A stretch of DNA of 64,000 bases from Candidatus Aegiribacteria sp. (lineage in GTDB: Bacteria > Fermentibacterota > Fermentibacteria > Fermentibacterales > JCC-6). The notes below the pieces were generated by a model, which saw only the letters and a program-made list of their open reading frames with translations, ran no database searches and was not told the DNA's origin. The translations under genes were made by a program, and so were the position numbers. The DNA lies in contig WTBT01000005.1 in NCBI GenBank assembly GCA_013138965.1, forward strand, positions 1 through 64,000. Direction: 5' to 3'. Shown here piece by piece: positions 55,960 to 64,000 of this stretch. The number at the start of each line of letters is the position of its first letter. The stretch's first letter is position 1.

Positions 55960-56832
55960 TCAAATGCAAGACCTGGCCCCGGCGTAGCGTTCCACGAGGA
56001 CGATCAGCTCCGGAAGCATTTCCGGGTCTCCGATGAGAACCCCCGTAGGACCCGGCCTGTCTTCCAGGGCAAAGGTTATCTCATCCTTCACCAGGGATTC
56101 AAGTCCAGCATTATCCTTTTCATCACGGCCCACAAGGCCTATCGTATCCTCCGAAAGCCTGAACATTCGGCCGTATCTTACCAATCCGGCATTCACCGCG
56201 GAGAAAAGTCCGGGGATCTCCATGAGAATCGAAAGCCTCCCGCAGTAATTGGGATCGGTGAGCAGACATCCCCCTCCGGGATTGATGTAACAGATCCCAT
56301 ATTCCTCCGCGAGCTTCATCTGGGGTTTTCTGCTTCTTCCGGAAAGGCTCAGCAGCTTTTCTCTGTCAACAAGCCCTTTCCGTTCAGGATCGGTTATTTT
56401 GAGAAGTTTTGCCGAGAGCGGGCGCAGGAGCAGCTCCGGATAACCGGACAGACGGGCAACCCGGTTGAGTGAGTTTTTATTCTGTGACATGGGCCGCTGC
56501 CCCGCGACCTCTCCGGAAAAGATGATATCGTACCCCTCGGCCGCGGCGATCTCTCCAAGTATCCGGAACATACTCGCATGGCAGTCTATGCAGGGATTGA
56601 GGTTTTTACCGAATCCACTGGGAGGTTTTTTCAGCAGAGCCATTATCTCACTGGTAAAATCGATTTCCCTCCAGGGAAGATCAAGCTGTTTCGCTCCGCC
56701 GTATCCTTTTTCCGACGAAAAATACGGGCTGGCGAAAGTGGCCAGTTCCACCTCTATACCCTGGAATTTAAGCAGAAGGGCTGCAAGCATACTGTCCAGC
56801 CCGCCTGAAAAGGCTCCGAGAGCCCTTACGCC
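55960..56832 (-). CDS. PP-loop ATPase, tRNA-thiolation-like
   Basis: A 290-residue protein starting MGVRALGAFSGGLDS, with the PP-loop SGGLDS at residues 10-15 and a Cys pair in NPCIDCHASMF (C82, C85), as in MnmA/ThiI-like sulfur transferases; a later GGGCLLTDPNYC adds further Cys. This type is annotated as a tRNA 4-thiouridine synthase-like or DUF814-linked protein. It probably adenylates a tRNA base before sulfur transfer. ATG 56832 overlaps the HAD gene stop (AAATGGGCGTAA) and has GGAAGG upstream; GTG 56865 is the alternative. Last gene of a three-gene operon. Confidence 0.82.
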   Translation of the reverse strand, partial: GVRALGAFSGGLDSMLAALLLKFQGIEVELATFASPYFSSEKGYGGAKQLDLPWREIDFTSEIMALLKKPPSGFGKNLNPCIDCHASMFRILGEIAAAEGYDIIFSGEVAGQRPMSQNKNSLNRVARLSGYPELLLRPLSAKLLKITDPERKGLVDREKLLSLSGRSRKPQMKLAEEYGICYINPGGGCLLTDPNYCGRLSILMEIPGLFSAVNAGLVRYGRMFRLSEDTIGLVGRDEKDNAGLESLVKDEITFALEDRPGPTGVLIGDPEMLPELIVLVERYAGARSCI

Positions 56833-57518
56833 CATTTCGTGTGCCTGCCTTCCACGATTCTCCACTTTCTACTCACGGCAAGTTTCCTCAGTTTCCTGTC
56901 CGGGCATACGGCAACGGAACAGCCGCATTCACTCATTATGAACCTGTCGGCCCAGGAATCTCCGGCGGCCACGCAGTTCTCCGGCTTTACCCCTCTCTCC
57001 CGGCAGATTCTCCGCATCAATTCCGCCTTATTCTTTCCCCAGGGACGCAGATCATTCAGTAGCCCGGTGAACCTTCCGTTCTCTATCGCAGGGTTGCTCG
57101 CCTGAACGTAATCCATGGGAATACTCTCAGCTATACTGGCCACGATGTATTCCAGAGAGGCGGAGAGGAGAATCGTTTCGCATCCGGCATTCTTCAGTTC
57201 GTTTACCGAGCGGAGTGTCCACTCGCGGAAATAGTTCTTCATGAGGATTCCAGCACAGTTTACCGCTTCCCGCTTTACTGCCTCAGGAGGAATACCTGTC
57301 AAATAGTTTCTGTTCCATCCCTTTCCCTCCCGAATCGTCTTCCCGGGGTGGAGAACATAAAAGGTAAGGAACCTGAGGAAAGCTGCCGGAGAAAGTATAC
57401 TTTGGTTCACGAGGTGTTTCAGAAAGTATTTCTCCGAAGATGTTGACAGAAGCGTTCCATCAAGATCCACAAAGTATATTCCGGGGACGGCTCCATCGGT
57501 CAATCTTACAATATCCAT
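56826..57518 (-). CDS. HAD-IB phosphatase, SerB-like
   Basis: A 230-residue HAD hydrolase: motif I FVDLDGTLLS (D18, D20), motif II ETILLSASLEYIV (Ser), motif III Lys in the WGKNKAELMR region, and motif IV AAGDSWADRFIM. It matches the HAD-IB group (SerB, CicA and lysophosphatidate-phosphatase-like proteins). The substrate is unknown. It lies between the Tat-signal protein and the PP-loop gene. Confidence 0.87.
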   Translation of the reverse strand: MDIVRLTDGAVPGIYFVDLDGTLLSTSSEKYFLKHLVNQSILSPAAFLRFLTFYVLHPGKTIREGKGWNRNYLTGIPPEAVKREAVNCAGILMKNYFREWTLRSVNELKNAGCETILLSASLEYIVASIAESIPMDYVQASNPAIENGRFTGLLNDLRPWGKNKAELMRRICRERGVKPENCVAAGDSWADRFIMSECGCSVAVCPDRKLRKLAVSRKWRIVEGRHTKWA

Positions 57519-57532
57519 AGAATTCTTATTTT

Positions 57533-58447
57533 CTATACAAGCGGCGGCGCTATCCTTACTCCGCGACCGGTACCTGGTGTATTATCGAACACCGCTGTGA
57601 CATGAACCAGAATCCCCGGGTACAGCCTTGGAAAATCTCCATGGAAGAGTGTGTGGGCCATATTCGTATACTTCACAATATCAACCGCGTAATCTCCAGC
57701 TTCAGTGTCACCGGGGGCTACAAGCTGACCGATGCCCCTCACTTCGTATGATTTGTCGTCCAGAAACACCAGGGATGTTGTGGGGCGTTCCATGAGATTG
57801 ATGAAAGTATGGGTTTCAAATTCCGGGGTGCTGTAAAGTTCCAGTGAGATCATTTTCGTCAGATCGAAATTTGCGGCATCGGAATAGAGGTTCATGAGAT
57901 ACTGCAGCCTCGGGCCCATACCCCCGGACATTAACTCCTCCATCTCGGCAAGAAGGTCCTTGATTATCAATCTTGCCGGACACATGCCCATTCCCTTGAA
58001 CGCGTTGTTTATCTCAAGCCTGCTGTCCGCCCTGCTTCCGCCCCAGGTCGCCATCGCCGCATTGTGGGGTCCCGCAAGGGAAGGGGGTGAACCTCCCTCT
58101 CCGCTAAACATCATGGAGATGTTCTCCAGCATTTCAAGGCGGGCGGAAAGGTTCCAGTCCATGAAAGGCTGCGGCAGCTGCAGTGTCGAGAATTCCTCCC
58201 ATGTTCCATCAATCAACGCCCTTACAATTCCCTCAGCTTCCCTGGAAGCGTCAACCGTATCCTGTTTGAACGTGCCATCGGTCCAGAATTCTTCCATTCC
58301 CTGTTCCCACTCCCCTGCAAGAGCTTTTCCGGCAAAGGAGGAAAGAAGAGCGGCTCCGCCCAGTTTACCGGCCTTTCCCAGAAACTGCCTTCTGTTGAGG
58401 TTTTTTTTGGATTCCTCTTTTTCGCCCAAGTTTCTTCCTTCTCCCAT
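57533..58447 (-). CDS. Tat-exported protein of unknown function
   Basis: A 304-residue protein with a clear twin-arginine signal: NLNRRQFLGKAGKLGGAALL (R19, R20) and cleavage after AGKALA. Tat export implies folding, often with a cofactor, in the cytoplasm. The mature part is mixed alpha/beta with one Cys and no motif I recognise; the segment YAVDIVKYTNMAHTLFHGDFPR is notable. It is the first gene of an operon with the HAD and PP-loop genes and is divergent from greA, sharing a 58-base promoter gap. Confidence 0.75.
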   Translation of the reverse strand: MGEGRNLGEKEESKKNLNRRQFLGKAGKLGGAALLSSFAGKALAGEWEQGMEEFWTDGTFKQDTVDASREAEGIVRALIDGTWEEFSTLQLPQPFMDWNLSARLEMLENISMMFSGEGGSPPSLAGPHNAAMATWGGSRADSRLEINNAFKGMGMCPARLIIKDLLAEMEELMSGGMGPRLQYLMNLYSDAANFDLTKMISLELYSTPEFETHTFINLMERPTTSLVFLDDKSYEVRGIGQLVAPGDTEAGDYAVDIVKYTNMAHTLFHGDFPRLYPGILVHVTAVFDNTPGTGRGVRIAPPLV

Positions 58448-58505
58448 TACATTACTTATACTGCTGTATACTTAGTATATTATTGTTTCTCAGACAGGAG
58501 GAAGA

Positions 58506-60614
58506 TTGTCCAAAATTCTTGATGCCGCAAGTGCCGGTGATTACGATACCCTGACTGGCCTCTGGCTTGAAACCCTTGATGGAGATATCTCATACGATGA
58601 AATGATCGGCGTCTTTTCCGTTCTTCAGGGCAAAGGAAAGGATGACCTCGCCACGGAGCTTCTTGAATTGATAATCACCGAGAAGGAAACCGGGGAAGAA
58701 GATGCTTTTTCGGATTTTCTGCTGAAAGCCGCAGCAATTTTCCGGAACTCAGAACCTTTAAGAAAATCTCTTATTGAAGTACTCAGGGATGATAACCTGA
58801 TGTTTCAGCCCCTCGAGCAGTTTCTGGAACTCAGCGGACTCAAAAAGGAAAATGCCGATGTGCGGTCGTCATGGCGAGTGTTCAACTCGCTCATGAAGTA
58901 CAATAAAGACGGTTATCTGTACCATAACACCTTCGGTGTCGGACAGATCACAAGGATGACCCGAACACATGCTACCATTGATTTTCAGAAGGCTCCGAAC
59001 CATGACATGAAACTGAATGTTGTCCTTGAATCCACAAGACCGCTGGCTTCCAATTCCCTGGCGGTTCTCTCCTGGAGAAATCTGGAAGAATTTTCCCGCC
59101 TTTTCAGAGAATCTCCTTCTGAATTTCTTGAAAAACTCGCTGAAGAACCGCTGGAAACCCCCGGAGAGATATACATTCAGGATCTGACCGCCTTTTTCTC
59201 CGATTCTGAATTCACAGTGGGGGAAGCATGGAAGATCCTGCGAAAAACGTCAGCCTCAACCGAAGGATTCGTCGATTTGGGTGACCGTATCGTGCTTATG
59301 GATGAGAACGTGGAATTGCTTGAACGCGCAAAGAAGATAATCAGCAAGAAAAAAGAATCCACCCGCGAAAAGGTAAAACAAGTTAAGGCTCTGTTGAAAT
59401 CCTGCGGCAGTGTTTTTCCCGAAACGCTTACAGGCCTGGTGAAAGAAGTGCGTACCATATCCACTCCCGAAACAGGTTCTCTGTTTGAGCTCTGCTGGAT
59501 ACTCGACGACAAAGGCAAAGCGGATGCATCTTCTGAAATAAAGTACGATTTCCTTGAAACCACCGCCCCTAAAGCGGAGAGAGCTCTCGGAGAAATCCAG
59601 TCTTCAGCATGCAGAAAGAATTACCTTGAACTCTTTTTCTCAGGAGTAACCCAGCGAGAGGAACAAATATCGCTGTTATCACAACTCAGGCGTACACTCT
59701 GGGAACATGCTGCCGCCTTTCTTGAGAAATTCGATCCTGAACTTCTTTCGGAATGTATTGGAGACTATCTCTCAAAACCATCCGAAACTGACAGGTTCCT
59801 CTGGACACTTACATTTCTGGCAACCCGCGAAGATAAGCAGGATGACAGCTTCGGAGATGATCAGATAGCACTTTTCCTTGATAACCTGATATTCTCCTGT
59901 GCTGATACACAGAAAAAGGTGATTCATCTTCTTACAGGTCCCCTGAAATCAAAGCTGAACAGCTACCTCTCCTCAATTGATAAGCGAAAACTCGGTAATT
60001 ATCTTGACAGCTTCAGTACAAGCGCTACCGCTCAGAATGAGGGTCTGTGCCTTTTTGTGGGAAGAGAGATCTCTCTGAGAAAAAGTTCATCCATTACAAA
60101 ATCTGTAAAGAAACGTTTCTGGGAATCGAATGCTCTCTTTTCAAGCCTTCAGGCCATTGAACAAAGAGAAGCCGACAGCCTTAAGTTGAAGCAGACAGAA
60201 ATACCGGCCGCAGCAGAGGCAATAGGGGTGGCCGCTTCACATGGAGATCTTTCCGAGAACGCGGAATACCATGCGGCAATAGAGAAGAGGGATCTATTGC
60301 TGGACAAGCTTAACAGATGGATGAAGGAACTTCAGAGGTACAGGGTGTATCCCTCCGAAGAGATCACTTCTGGCACTGTCAGTCCGGGCATAAGGATACA
60401 ACTTCAGGAAAGTGGCGGAGCAGAGAAGGTGCAGACAATTGATGTCGTAGGTCCGCTGGACGCGGATCCTGCAAAAGGAAGAATCAATTATATGGCGCCC
60501 CTTGGAAAAGCTCTTCTGGGAAAATCCCTCGGAGACATGGTAGTGCTTCCCGGAGATGACAGCAGAGAGTGGAGAATTGCCTCCCTTGAAATACTCAGCC
60601 TTGCCAGGCAGTGA
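58506..60614 (+). CDS. greA: GreA transcript cleavage factor with long N-terminal extension
   Basis: A 702-residue protein. The last 160 residues are GreA/GreB: the coiled coil carries GDLSENAEYHAAIEKRD with the acidic tip residues needed to stimulate RNA cleavage by RNA polymerase, followed by the FKBP-like C-terminal domain (NYMAPLGKALLGKSLGDMVVL). The preceding 540 residues are helical and of unknown role; similar long GreA proteins exist in chlamydiae and spirochaetes. It rescues backtracked polymerase. The start is TTG 58506, with a strong AGGAGGAAG site. Only 58 bases separate it from the divergent Tat-protein gene. Confidence 0.9.
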   Translation: MSKILDAASAGDYDTLTGLWLETLDGDISYDEMIGVFSVLQGKGKDDLATELLELIITEKETGEEDAFSDFLLKAAAIFRNSEPLRKSLIEVLRDDNLMFQPLEQFLELSGLKKENADVRSSWRVFNSLMKYNKDGYLYHNTFGVGQITRMTRTHATIDFQKAPNHDMKLNVVLESTRPLASNSLAVLSWRNLEEFSRLFRESPSEFLEKLAEEPLETPGEIYIQDLTAFFSDSEFTVGEAWKILRKTSASTEGFVDLGDRIVLMDENVELLERAKKIISKKKESTREKVKQVKALLKSCGSVFPETLTGLVKEVRTISTPETGSLFELCWILDDKGKADASSEIKYDFLETTAPKAERALGEIQSSACRKNYLELFFSGVTQREEQISLLSQLRRTLWEHAAAFLEKFDPELLSECIGDYLSKPSETDRFLWTLTFLATREDKQDDSFGDDQIALFLDNLIFSCADTQKKVIHLLTGPLKSKLNSYLSSIDKRKLGNYLDSFSTSATAQNEGLCLFVGREISLRKSSSITKSVKKRFWESNALFSSLQAIEQREADSLKLKQTEIPAAAEAIGVAASHGDLSENAEYHAAIEKRDLLLDKLNRWMKELQRYRVYPSEEITSGTVSPGIRIQLQESGGAEKVQTIDVVGPLDADPAKGRINYMAPLGKALLGKSLGDMVVLPGDDSREWRIASLEILSLARQ

Positions 60615-60650
60615 ATACTACCCGTAAAAAGAAGTACTTGTTGTTTAGCG

Positions 60651-61721
60651 TCAGCCACTGATTGTTTTCAGTGCACTGAAAGTCTTCTCGGCACAATTTT
60701 TCCATGTGAGCTTTTCAGAGAGCTCTTTTCTTTTTTGTTCCTGCTCTGCTGTAACCCCTGATGTCAGGGCAAGTTCTATTCCGTTGGCTATGGATTCGCA
60801 GTCGGCAGGTTCAACCATCCAGGCGGTTTCTGCGAAGAACTCTCCCAGTCCTCCGGTGTTTGATGCAACGACAGGTAACCCCCATGTGAAGGCCTCCGGC
60901 ACGGTGAAACCGAACCCTTCGTGGTGAGCCGGGTGAACCAGGCAATACGCTCTTGCGTAAAGATCTGCCAGATCCTTGTCTGTGATGTATCCCGTGAATG
61001 TCACCATGGTTTCCATGCCCAGTTCACAGGACAGTTTTTTATATTCTCCAGCCCGATATCCGTCCATTCCGGCGATAACAAGCGGCGGGAGATCTCTTCT
61101 CTTTCGAAGAGAGGAGTAAGCTCTCAGCAGACCGTCGATGTTTTTTCTGGGTTCAACTGTTCCTACTGCGAGAATATGACTTCGCTTATCCGACGGAGAG
61201 CGGGGTGATGCAAAGTGATCGATGCCAAGCGGAGTCAGAAACACTTTTCCCTTCGCCGAGGGAAAAATAGTAAGAAGATCCCGCATGGTTGATTTTGAGT
61301 TTACAGTGATACAGTCAGCCCTTTTCGCAATGTTTCTTAATCTGATTTTCCACGGCTCAGTATCTTCAGCAGCTTTCATGTGGCCGAAAAGGTAGGGACC
61401 CATGTCGTGAATCATTGCCACCTGGCGGAAAAAGGGGCCCGGTGGAAGCAGAATTCCGTTTGTGCTGTGAATCCACTTTATTCCGGACGCAACAGCTTTA
61501 ATTGAAGGCCAGAAATGATCAGTTATTCTCCGGGGAAACGGGAAATACCTTATCCTGTCTTCTATTCCTTCAATTGGAAGAGTGGAGCCCTTTGTATTCC
61601 GCAGCATCCAGAGTTCGCAGTCCATGCCGATTTCAAGCCAGGCAGTTATAAGTTCTATACCGTATCTACCTATTCCGGTACGTTTCAAGTGGTCATAATC
61701 AAGATTAAATGCAATTTTCAT
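60651..61721 (-). CDS. Glycosyltransferase family 4
   Basis: A 356-residue GT-B glycosyltransferase. The N-terminus has GIGRYGIELITAWL (acceptor domain loop), the linker has ILAVGTVEPRKNIDGLLRAY, and the donor site shows HPAHHEGFGFTVPEAFTWGLPVVASNTGGLGE (the E-x7-E motif of family 4). It transfers a sugar from a nucleotide donor to a growing glycan. A second family 4 gene lies 93 bases upstream on the same strand. Confidence 0.92.
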   Translation of the reverse strand: MKIAFNLDYDHLKRTGIGRYGIELITAWLEIGMDCELWMLRNTKGSTLPIEGIEDRIRYFPFPRRITDHFWPSIKAVASGIKWIHSTNGILLPPGPFFRQVAMIHDMGPYLFGHMKAAEDTEPWKIRLRNIAKRADCITVNSKSTMRDLLTIFPSAKGKVFLTPLGIDHFASPRSPSDKRSHILAVGTVEPRKNIDGLLRAYSSLRKRRDLPPLVIAGMDGYRAGEYKKLSCELGMETMVTFTGYITDKDLADLYARAYCLVHPAHHEGFGFTVPEAFTWGLPVVASNTGGLGEFFAETAWMVEPADCESIANGIELALTSGVTAEQEQKRKELSEKLTWKNCAEKTFSALKTISG

Positions 61722-61814
61722 AGTGAATGCACTATCTCCCCCGGTTTGTCTGCGGTTTCCCCGTATTCCGGCACATGAAGAGAAAGACTGAAACTTGATG
61801 AAAGCGCGTATTTC

Positions 61815-62921
61815 TCAATTGACAGCTTTCTCGTAAACAGCAAGCGTTTTCAATGCGGTTTTTCTCCATGAGAAAAGGCCTGCTCTCTTGAGTCCTTGCC
61901 GAGACAGCTTTTCTCTCAGCTCACCATTAGTACAGAGAAGGTTGATTCCGTTTGAAATGGAGTCAATCGAGTAAGGATCAACAAGGAAAGCGGCATCTCC
62001 GGCTATTTCCGGCATTGATGAAACTTCTGAAGTAATCACAGGCGTACCACAGGCCATTGCTTCAAGTATTGGTAAACCGAAGCCTTCAAGGATAGAGGGA
62101 TAAGCAAGGAATTCCGCTGCGGAAAGCAGTGCAGGCAGGTGGGCCTCCTTCACGTATCCGGTAAGGTGTATTCTCTCTTTATCTGGATGGCTGGCTATCA
62201 GCTTCAGCAGCTTGTCATACTTCCATCCCAGTCCGCCGGTAATCACCAGAGAATGGGGAATGCCGGAGGAGGAGAGAGCAAAGGCCTCAAGGAGTCTCGT
62301 GATGTTCTTTCTGGGCTCCAGAGTGCCAAGAAAAAGTAGAAAGCGTGACGGAAGATCATACATGTTTCTGATAGACTCAAGAACAGCCGGATCGGTTATC
62401 GGCTGGAATACGTCTGAAACACCCAGATGAACAACCGTAATCTTGTGAGCTTGCCGGGGGAAAAGCCTCTCAAGCTCTGAAGCGGTGAAAAAAGAATCAG
62501 TAATGATCTGACGGGCTTTCCGAAGATGTGCCGGGAATAGCCTGCCGGACAAAACTGACCTGAAACTGTGAACTCCAGGATTCGTGTAATTCGAGAGATC
62601 GTGTACGGTTATTACCCCTGGTACAGGCAGTATGAACGGCAAAGGGTATACAGGGTCATGAAAAAGCTGAATCCCGTCCTTTTTCATCTGCATGGGCAAG
62701 CCTATCTGATACCATGCCTGCAGTTGAGAAGATGGAAATGATACTGTGACAGTTCTGAATCTGTCGGGCAGATTTAATTCGAAAGGTATCGGCCTGTTGG
62801 TATAGAGAATGTATTCGTTATGCTGGTCTGCGTCCGCGAGGGCTCGGAGAAGTTGAATTATGTAATTCGGGATTCCAGCCCTCAGAACGGTCAAAGGAGA
62901 TATTTTCATGCCTATTCTCAT
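61815..62921 (-). CDS. Glycosyltransferase family 4
   Basis: A 368-residue GT-B enzyme beginning [20 protein letters not shown], the usual start of mannosyl- or rhamnosyl-type family 4 enzymes. [34 protein letters not shown] and [23 protein letters not shown] are intact. The start at 62921 was chosen because family sequence starts there; the frame is open to 62987. Probably acts with the neighbouring glycosyltransferases in surface polysaccharide synthesis. Confidence 0.92.
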   Translation of the reverse strand: MRIGMKISPLTVLRAGIPNYIIQLLRALADADQHNEYILYTNRPIPFELNLPDRFRTVTVSFPSSQLQAWYQIGLPMQMKKDGIQLFHDPVYPLPFILPVPGVITVHDLSNYTNPGVHSFRSVLSGRLFPAHLRKARQIITDSFFTASELERLFPRQAHKITVVHLGVSDVFQPITDPAVLESIRNMYDLPSRFLLFLGTLEPRKNITRLLEAFALSSSGIPHSLVITGGLGWKYDKLLKLIASHPDKERIHLTGYVKEAHLPALLSAAEFLAYPSILEGFGLPILEAMACGTPVITSEVSSMPEIAGDAAFLVDPYSIDSISNGINLLCTNGELREKLSRQGLKRAGLFSWRKTALKTLAVYEKAVN

Positions 62922-63336
62922 GCAGATTATCGCTTCCTCAGAAATTTGGCTCTTCACAAAATCTGTTATTAGTGAGTTGACGAGCATGCTCTAACCCCTG
63001 CATTTACAGTGTGTTAAGATATCGCAAAACAGGAAGGAAAGCACATGCTCATTAATACTATGCTCAGAAACACTCCCCGAATCAATAGCCACAGGGTTAA
63101 TCCGGTCTCTGGTTGCATGCTGCAAGTTGCTTTCCCGGAATAAAGTAGCCAGAATGTTAAAGCACATTGGAACACTTCAGCAGCGGCTGTTCGTCAGGTC
63201 GTAGCCTATGGGCTGGAACACAGGGAGACTGGTAACTTAACGATTCTCTGACGCATGGAATTGAAAGGTCTTTCTAACTCACCAGCAGTGTTGTATTTTT
63301 CGGAGTCAGTAACGAACGGCCATGAAGGGAAGTTGT
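62922..63336. other. Divergent intergenic region
   Basis: No supported gene between the minus-strand glycosyltransferase and the plus-strand partial gene. It presumably holds the two divergent promoters. I see no strong hairpin or repeat. Confidence 0.45.
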
Positions 63337-64000
63337 ATGAGCAGCGTTCTTCTAGTTGGAGACGATGGTAGTCGAACCTCAGCAGATATGGGTACAGGAG
63401 CATGTATAGCAAGAACTATTCGCTTCAGAAATGCCCTGATCAGCCATGGCTTTGATGTCTCGGTCTGTTCCCCGCGAGAGGGCAAAGCTGGTGTGAGTGA
63501 AGTTAGAGGATTTCTTGCCCGCGGATTGTTTGACTGTATCGTGGCTATCAGTCCTTTTCCGGCTGAGGCCGTTATCGGGGCTGATCCGGAACTTCCCCTG
63601 TGGATTGACATGAACGGAATGCATCCAGCCGAACATCAGCTTGAATCCAATCCGGATGGAAGATCCGGAGAAAGAATGCTCAGAATTCTTTCCCTGGAAA
63701 ATATGCTGCTATCTCGGGGCGATGCCTTTTCCACGCCTTCGGGAAGGCAGACATATGCTGTGTGCGGGGAGTTGCTTCTGCTCGGACGGAACATATCGAG
63801 TGATAATTCCCAACTGATGGTTTTTCCCATTCCGCACTGCTCAAATGAGGTCGAGAACTTCAGCAGTGAGCCAGATGAAGTAATTCGCATCATCTCTACC
63901 GGCTCGTTTAACTTATGGTTTGACGAAGTAATGCTCTTCAATGCCCTTGAGCAGGCTATGGATTACAACAGCTCCATTCACTTTGAAGCTGCCGGGGGCA
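63337..64000 (+). CDS. Glycosyltransferase-like protein, 3' end beyond window
   Basis: An open plus-strand frame runs from ATG 63337 (AAGGGAAG upstream; ATG 63322 also in frame) to the window end, 221 codons. It reads SSVLLVGDDGSRTSADMGTG, then WIDMNGMHPAEHQLES and IISTGSFNLWFDEVMLFNAL. The last segment resembles the start of the donor domain of GT-B glycosyltransferases (the IxSTGSxNxWxDxxxL pattern). Context next to two family 4 glycosyltransferases supports this. The key donor motifs lie outside the window, so the family is uncertain. Confidence 0.65.
   Translation, partial: MSSVLLVGDDGSRTSADMGTGACIARTIRFRNALISHGFDVSVCSPREGKAGVSEVRGFLARGLFDCIVAISPFPAEAVIGADPELPLWIDMNGMHPAEHQLESNPDGRSGERMLRILSLENMLLSRGDAFSTPSGRQTYAVCGELLLLGRNISSDNSQLMVFPIPHCSNEVENFSSEPDEVIRIISTGSFNLWFDEVMLFNALEQAMDYNSSIHFEAAGG

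Noticed and set aside
1-64000. tRNA or rRNA genes
   Set aside because: No T-loop-like or rRNA-like conserved stretch was recognised by eye; a dedicated search could still find one.

Overview
The window looks like chromosome of an uncultured, probably anaerobic, diderm bacterium. Evidence for a diderm envelope is the set of lipoproteins with lipoboxes, a Wza/Wzz-type polysaccharide export pair and an outer-membrane beta-barrel protein. Evidence hinting at anaerobic life is a THI4 thiazole synthase with histidine at the sulfur-donor position and two radical SAM enzymes. The protein style (long secreted repeat proteins, a GreA with a very long N-terminal extension, HflKC beside NtrC-type regulators) would fit a candidate phylum of the FCB group such as Fermentibacteria, but that is an inference and not shown by the sequence. 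I saw no rRNA or tRNA gene.

Positions 1-13,700 are accessory DNA: a HEPN/MNT toxin-antitoxin pair, two secreted lipoproteins (one an IdeS-like cysteine peptidase), a long direct repeat carrying a small palindromic insert, a radical SAM/SPASM enzyme with a small overlapping partner gene, a GNAT gene that appears cut off by a BrnT/BrnA module, two DUF4143-type ATPases, and a large ASH-domain gene broken into four reading-frame segments.

Positions 14,099-26,506 hold a type I-C CRISPR-Cas locus. A remnant of the canonical first gene (cas3 HD domain) is followed by cas5, cas8c, cas7, a complete cas3 in an unusual place, cas4, cas1, cas2, a leader and an array of about 60 repeats. Three of the six spacers nearest the leader are the same sequence, and two further pairs of spacers are near-identical.

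Positions 26,512-34,113 are a minus-strand run: M23 lipoprotein, carbamoyltransferase, an NtrC-like regulator with a degenerate receiver, HflK, HflC, a PaaI-type thioesterase and an RmlD-like reductase. Positions 34,140-40,108 read the other way: a sigma-54 response regulator, an HD-GYP response regulator, then enolase, an FtsB-like protein and RsgA. A minus-strand argF-wza-wzz group follows.

Positions 43,588-49,332 encode secreted or outer-membrane proteins on the minus strand: a beta-barrel, two tandem beta-lactamase-fold proteins that lack the SxxK nucleophile, an Fn3 lipoprotein and an 822-residue protein with twelve G-N/D-D-x-Y repeats and HEAT-like repeats. A TPP riboswitch then controls thiE-thi4. 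The right end holds a PflA-like radical SAM gene with a heterodimeric ABC exporter, a 165-bp foldback (MITE-like) element, a PP-loop/HAD/Tat-protein operon, the GreA fusion, and three glycosyltransferase genes, the last running off the window.
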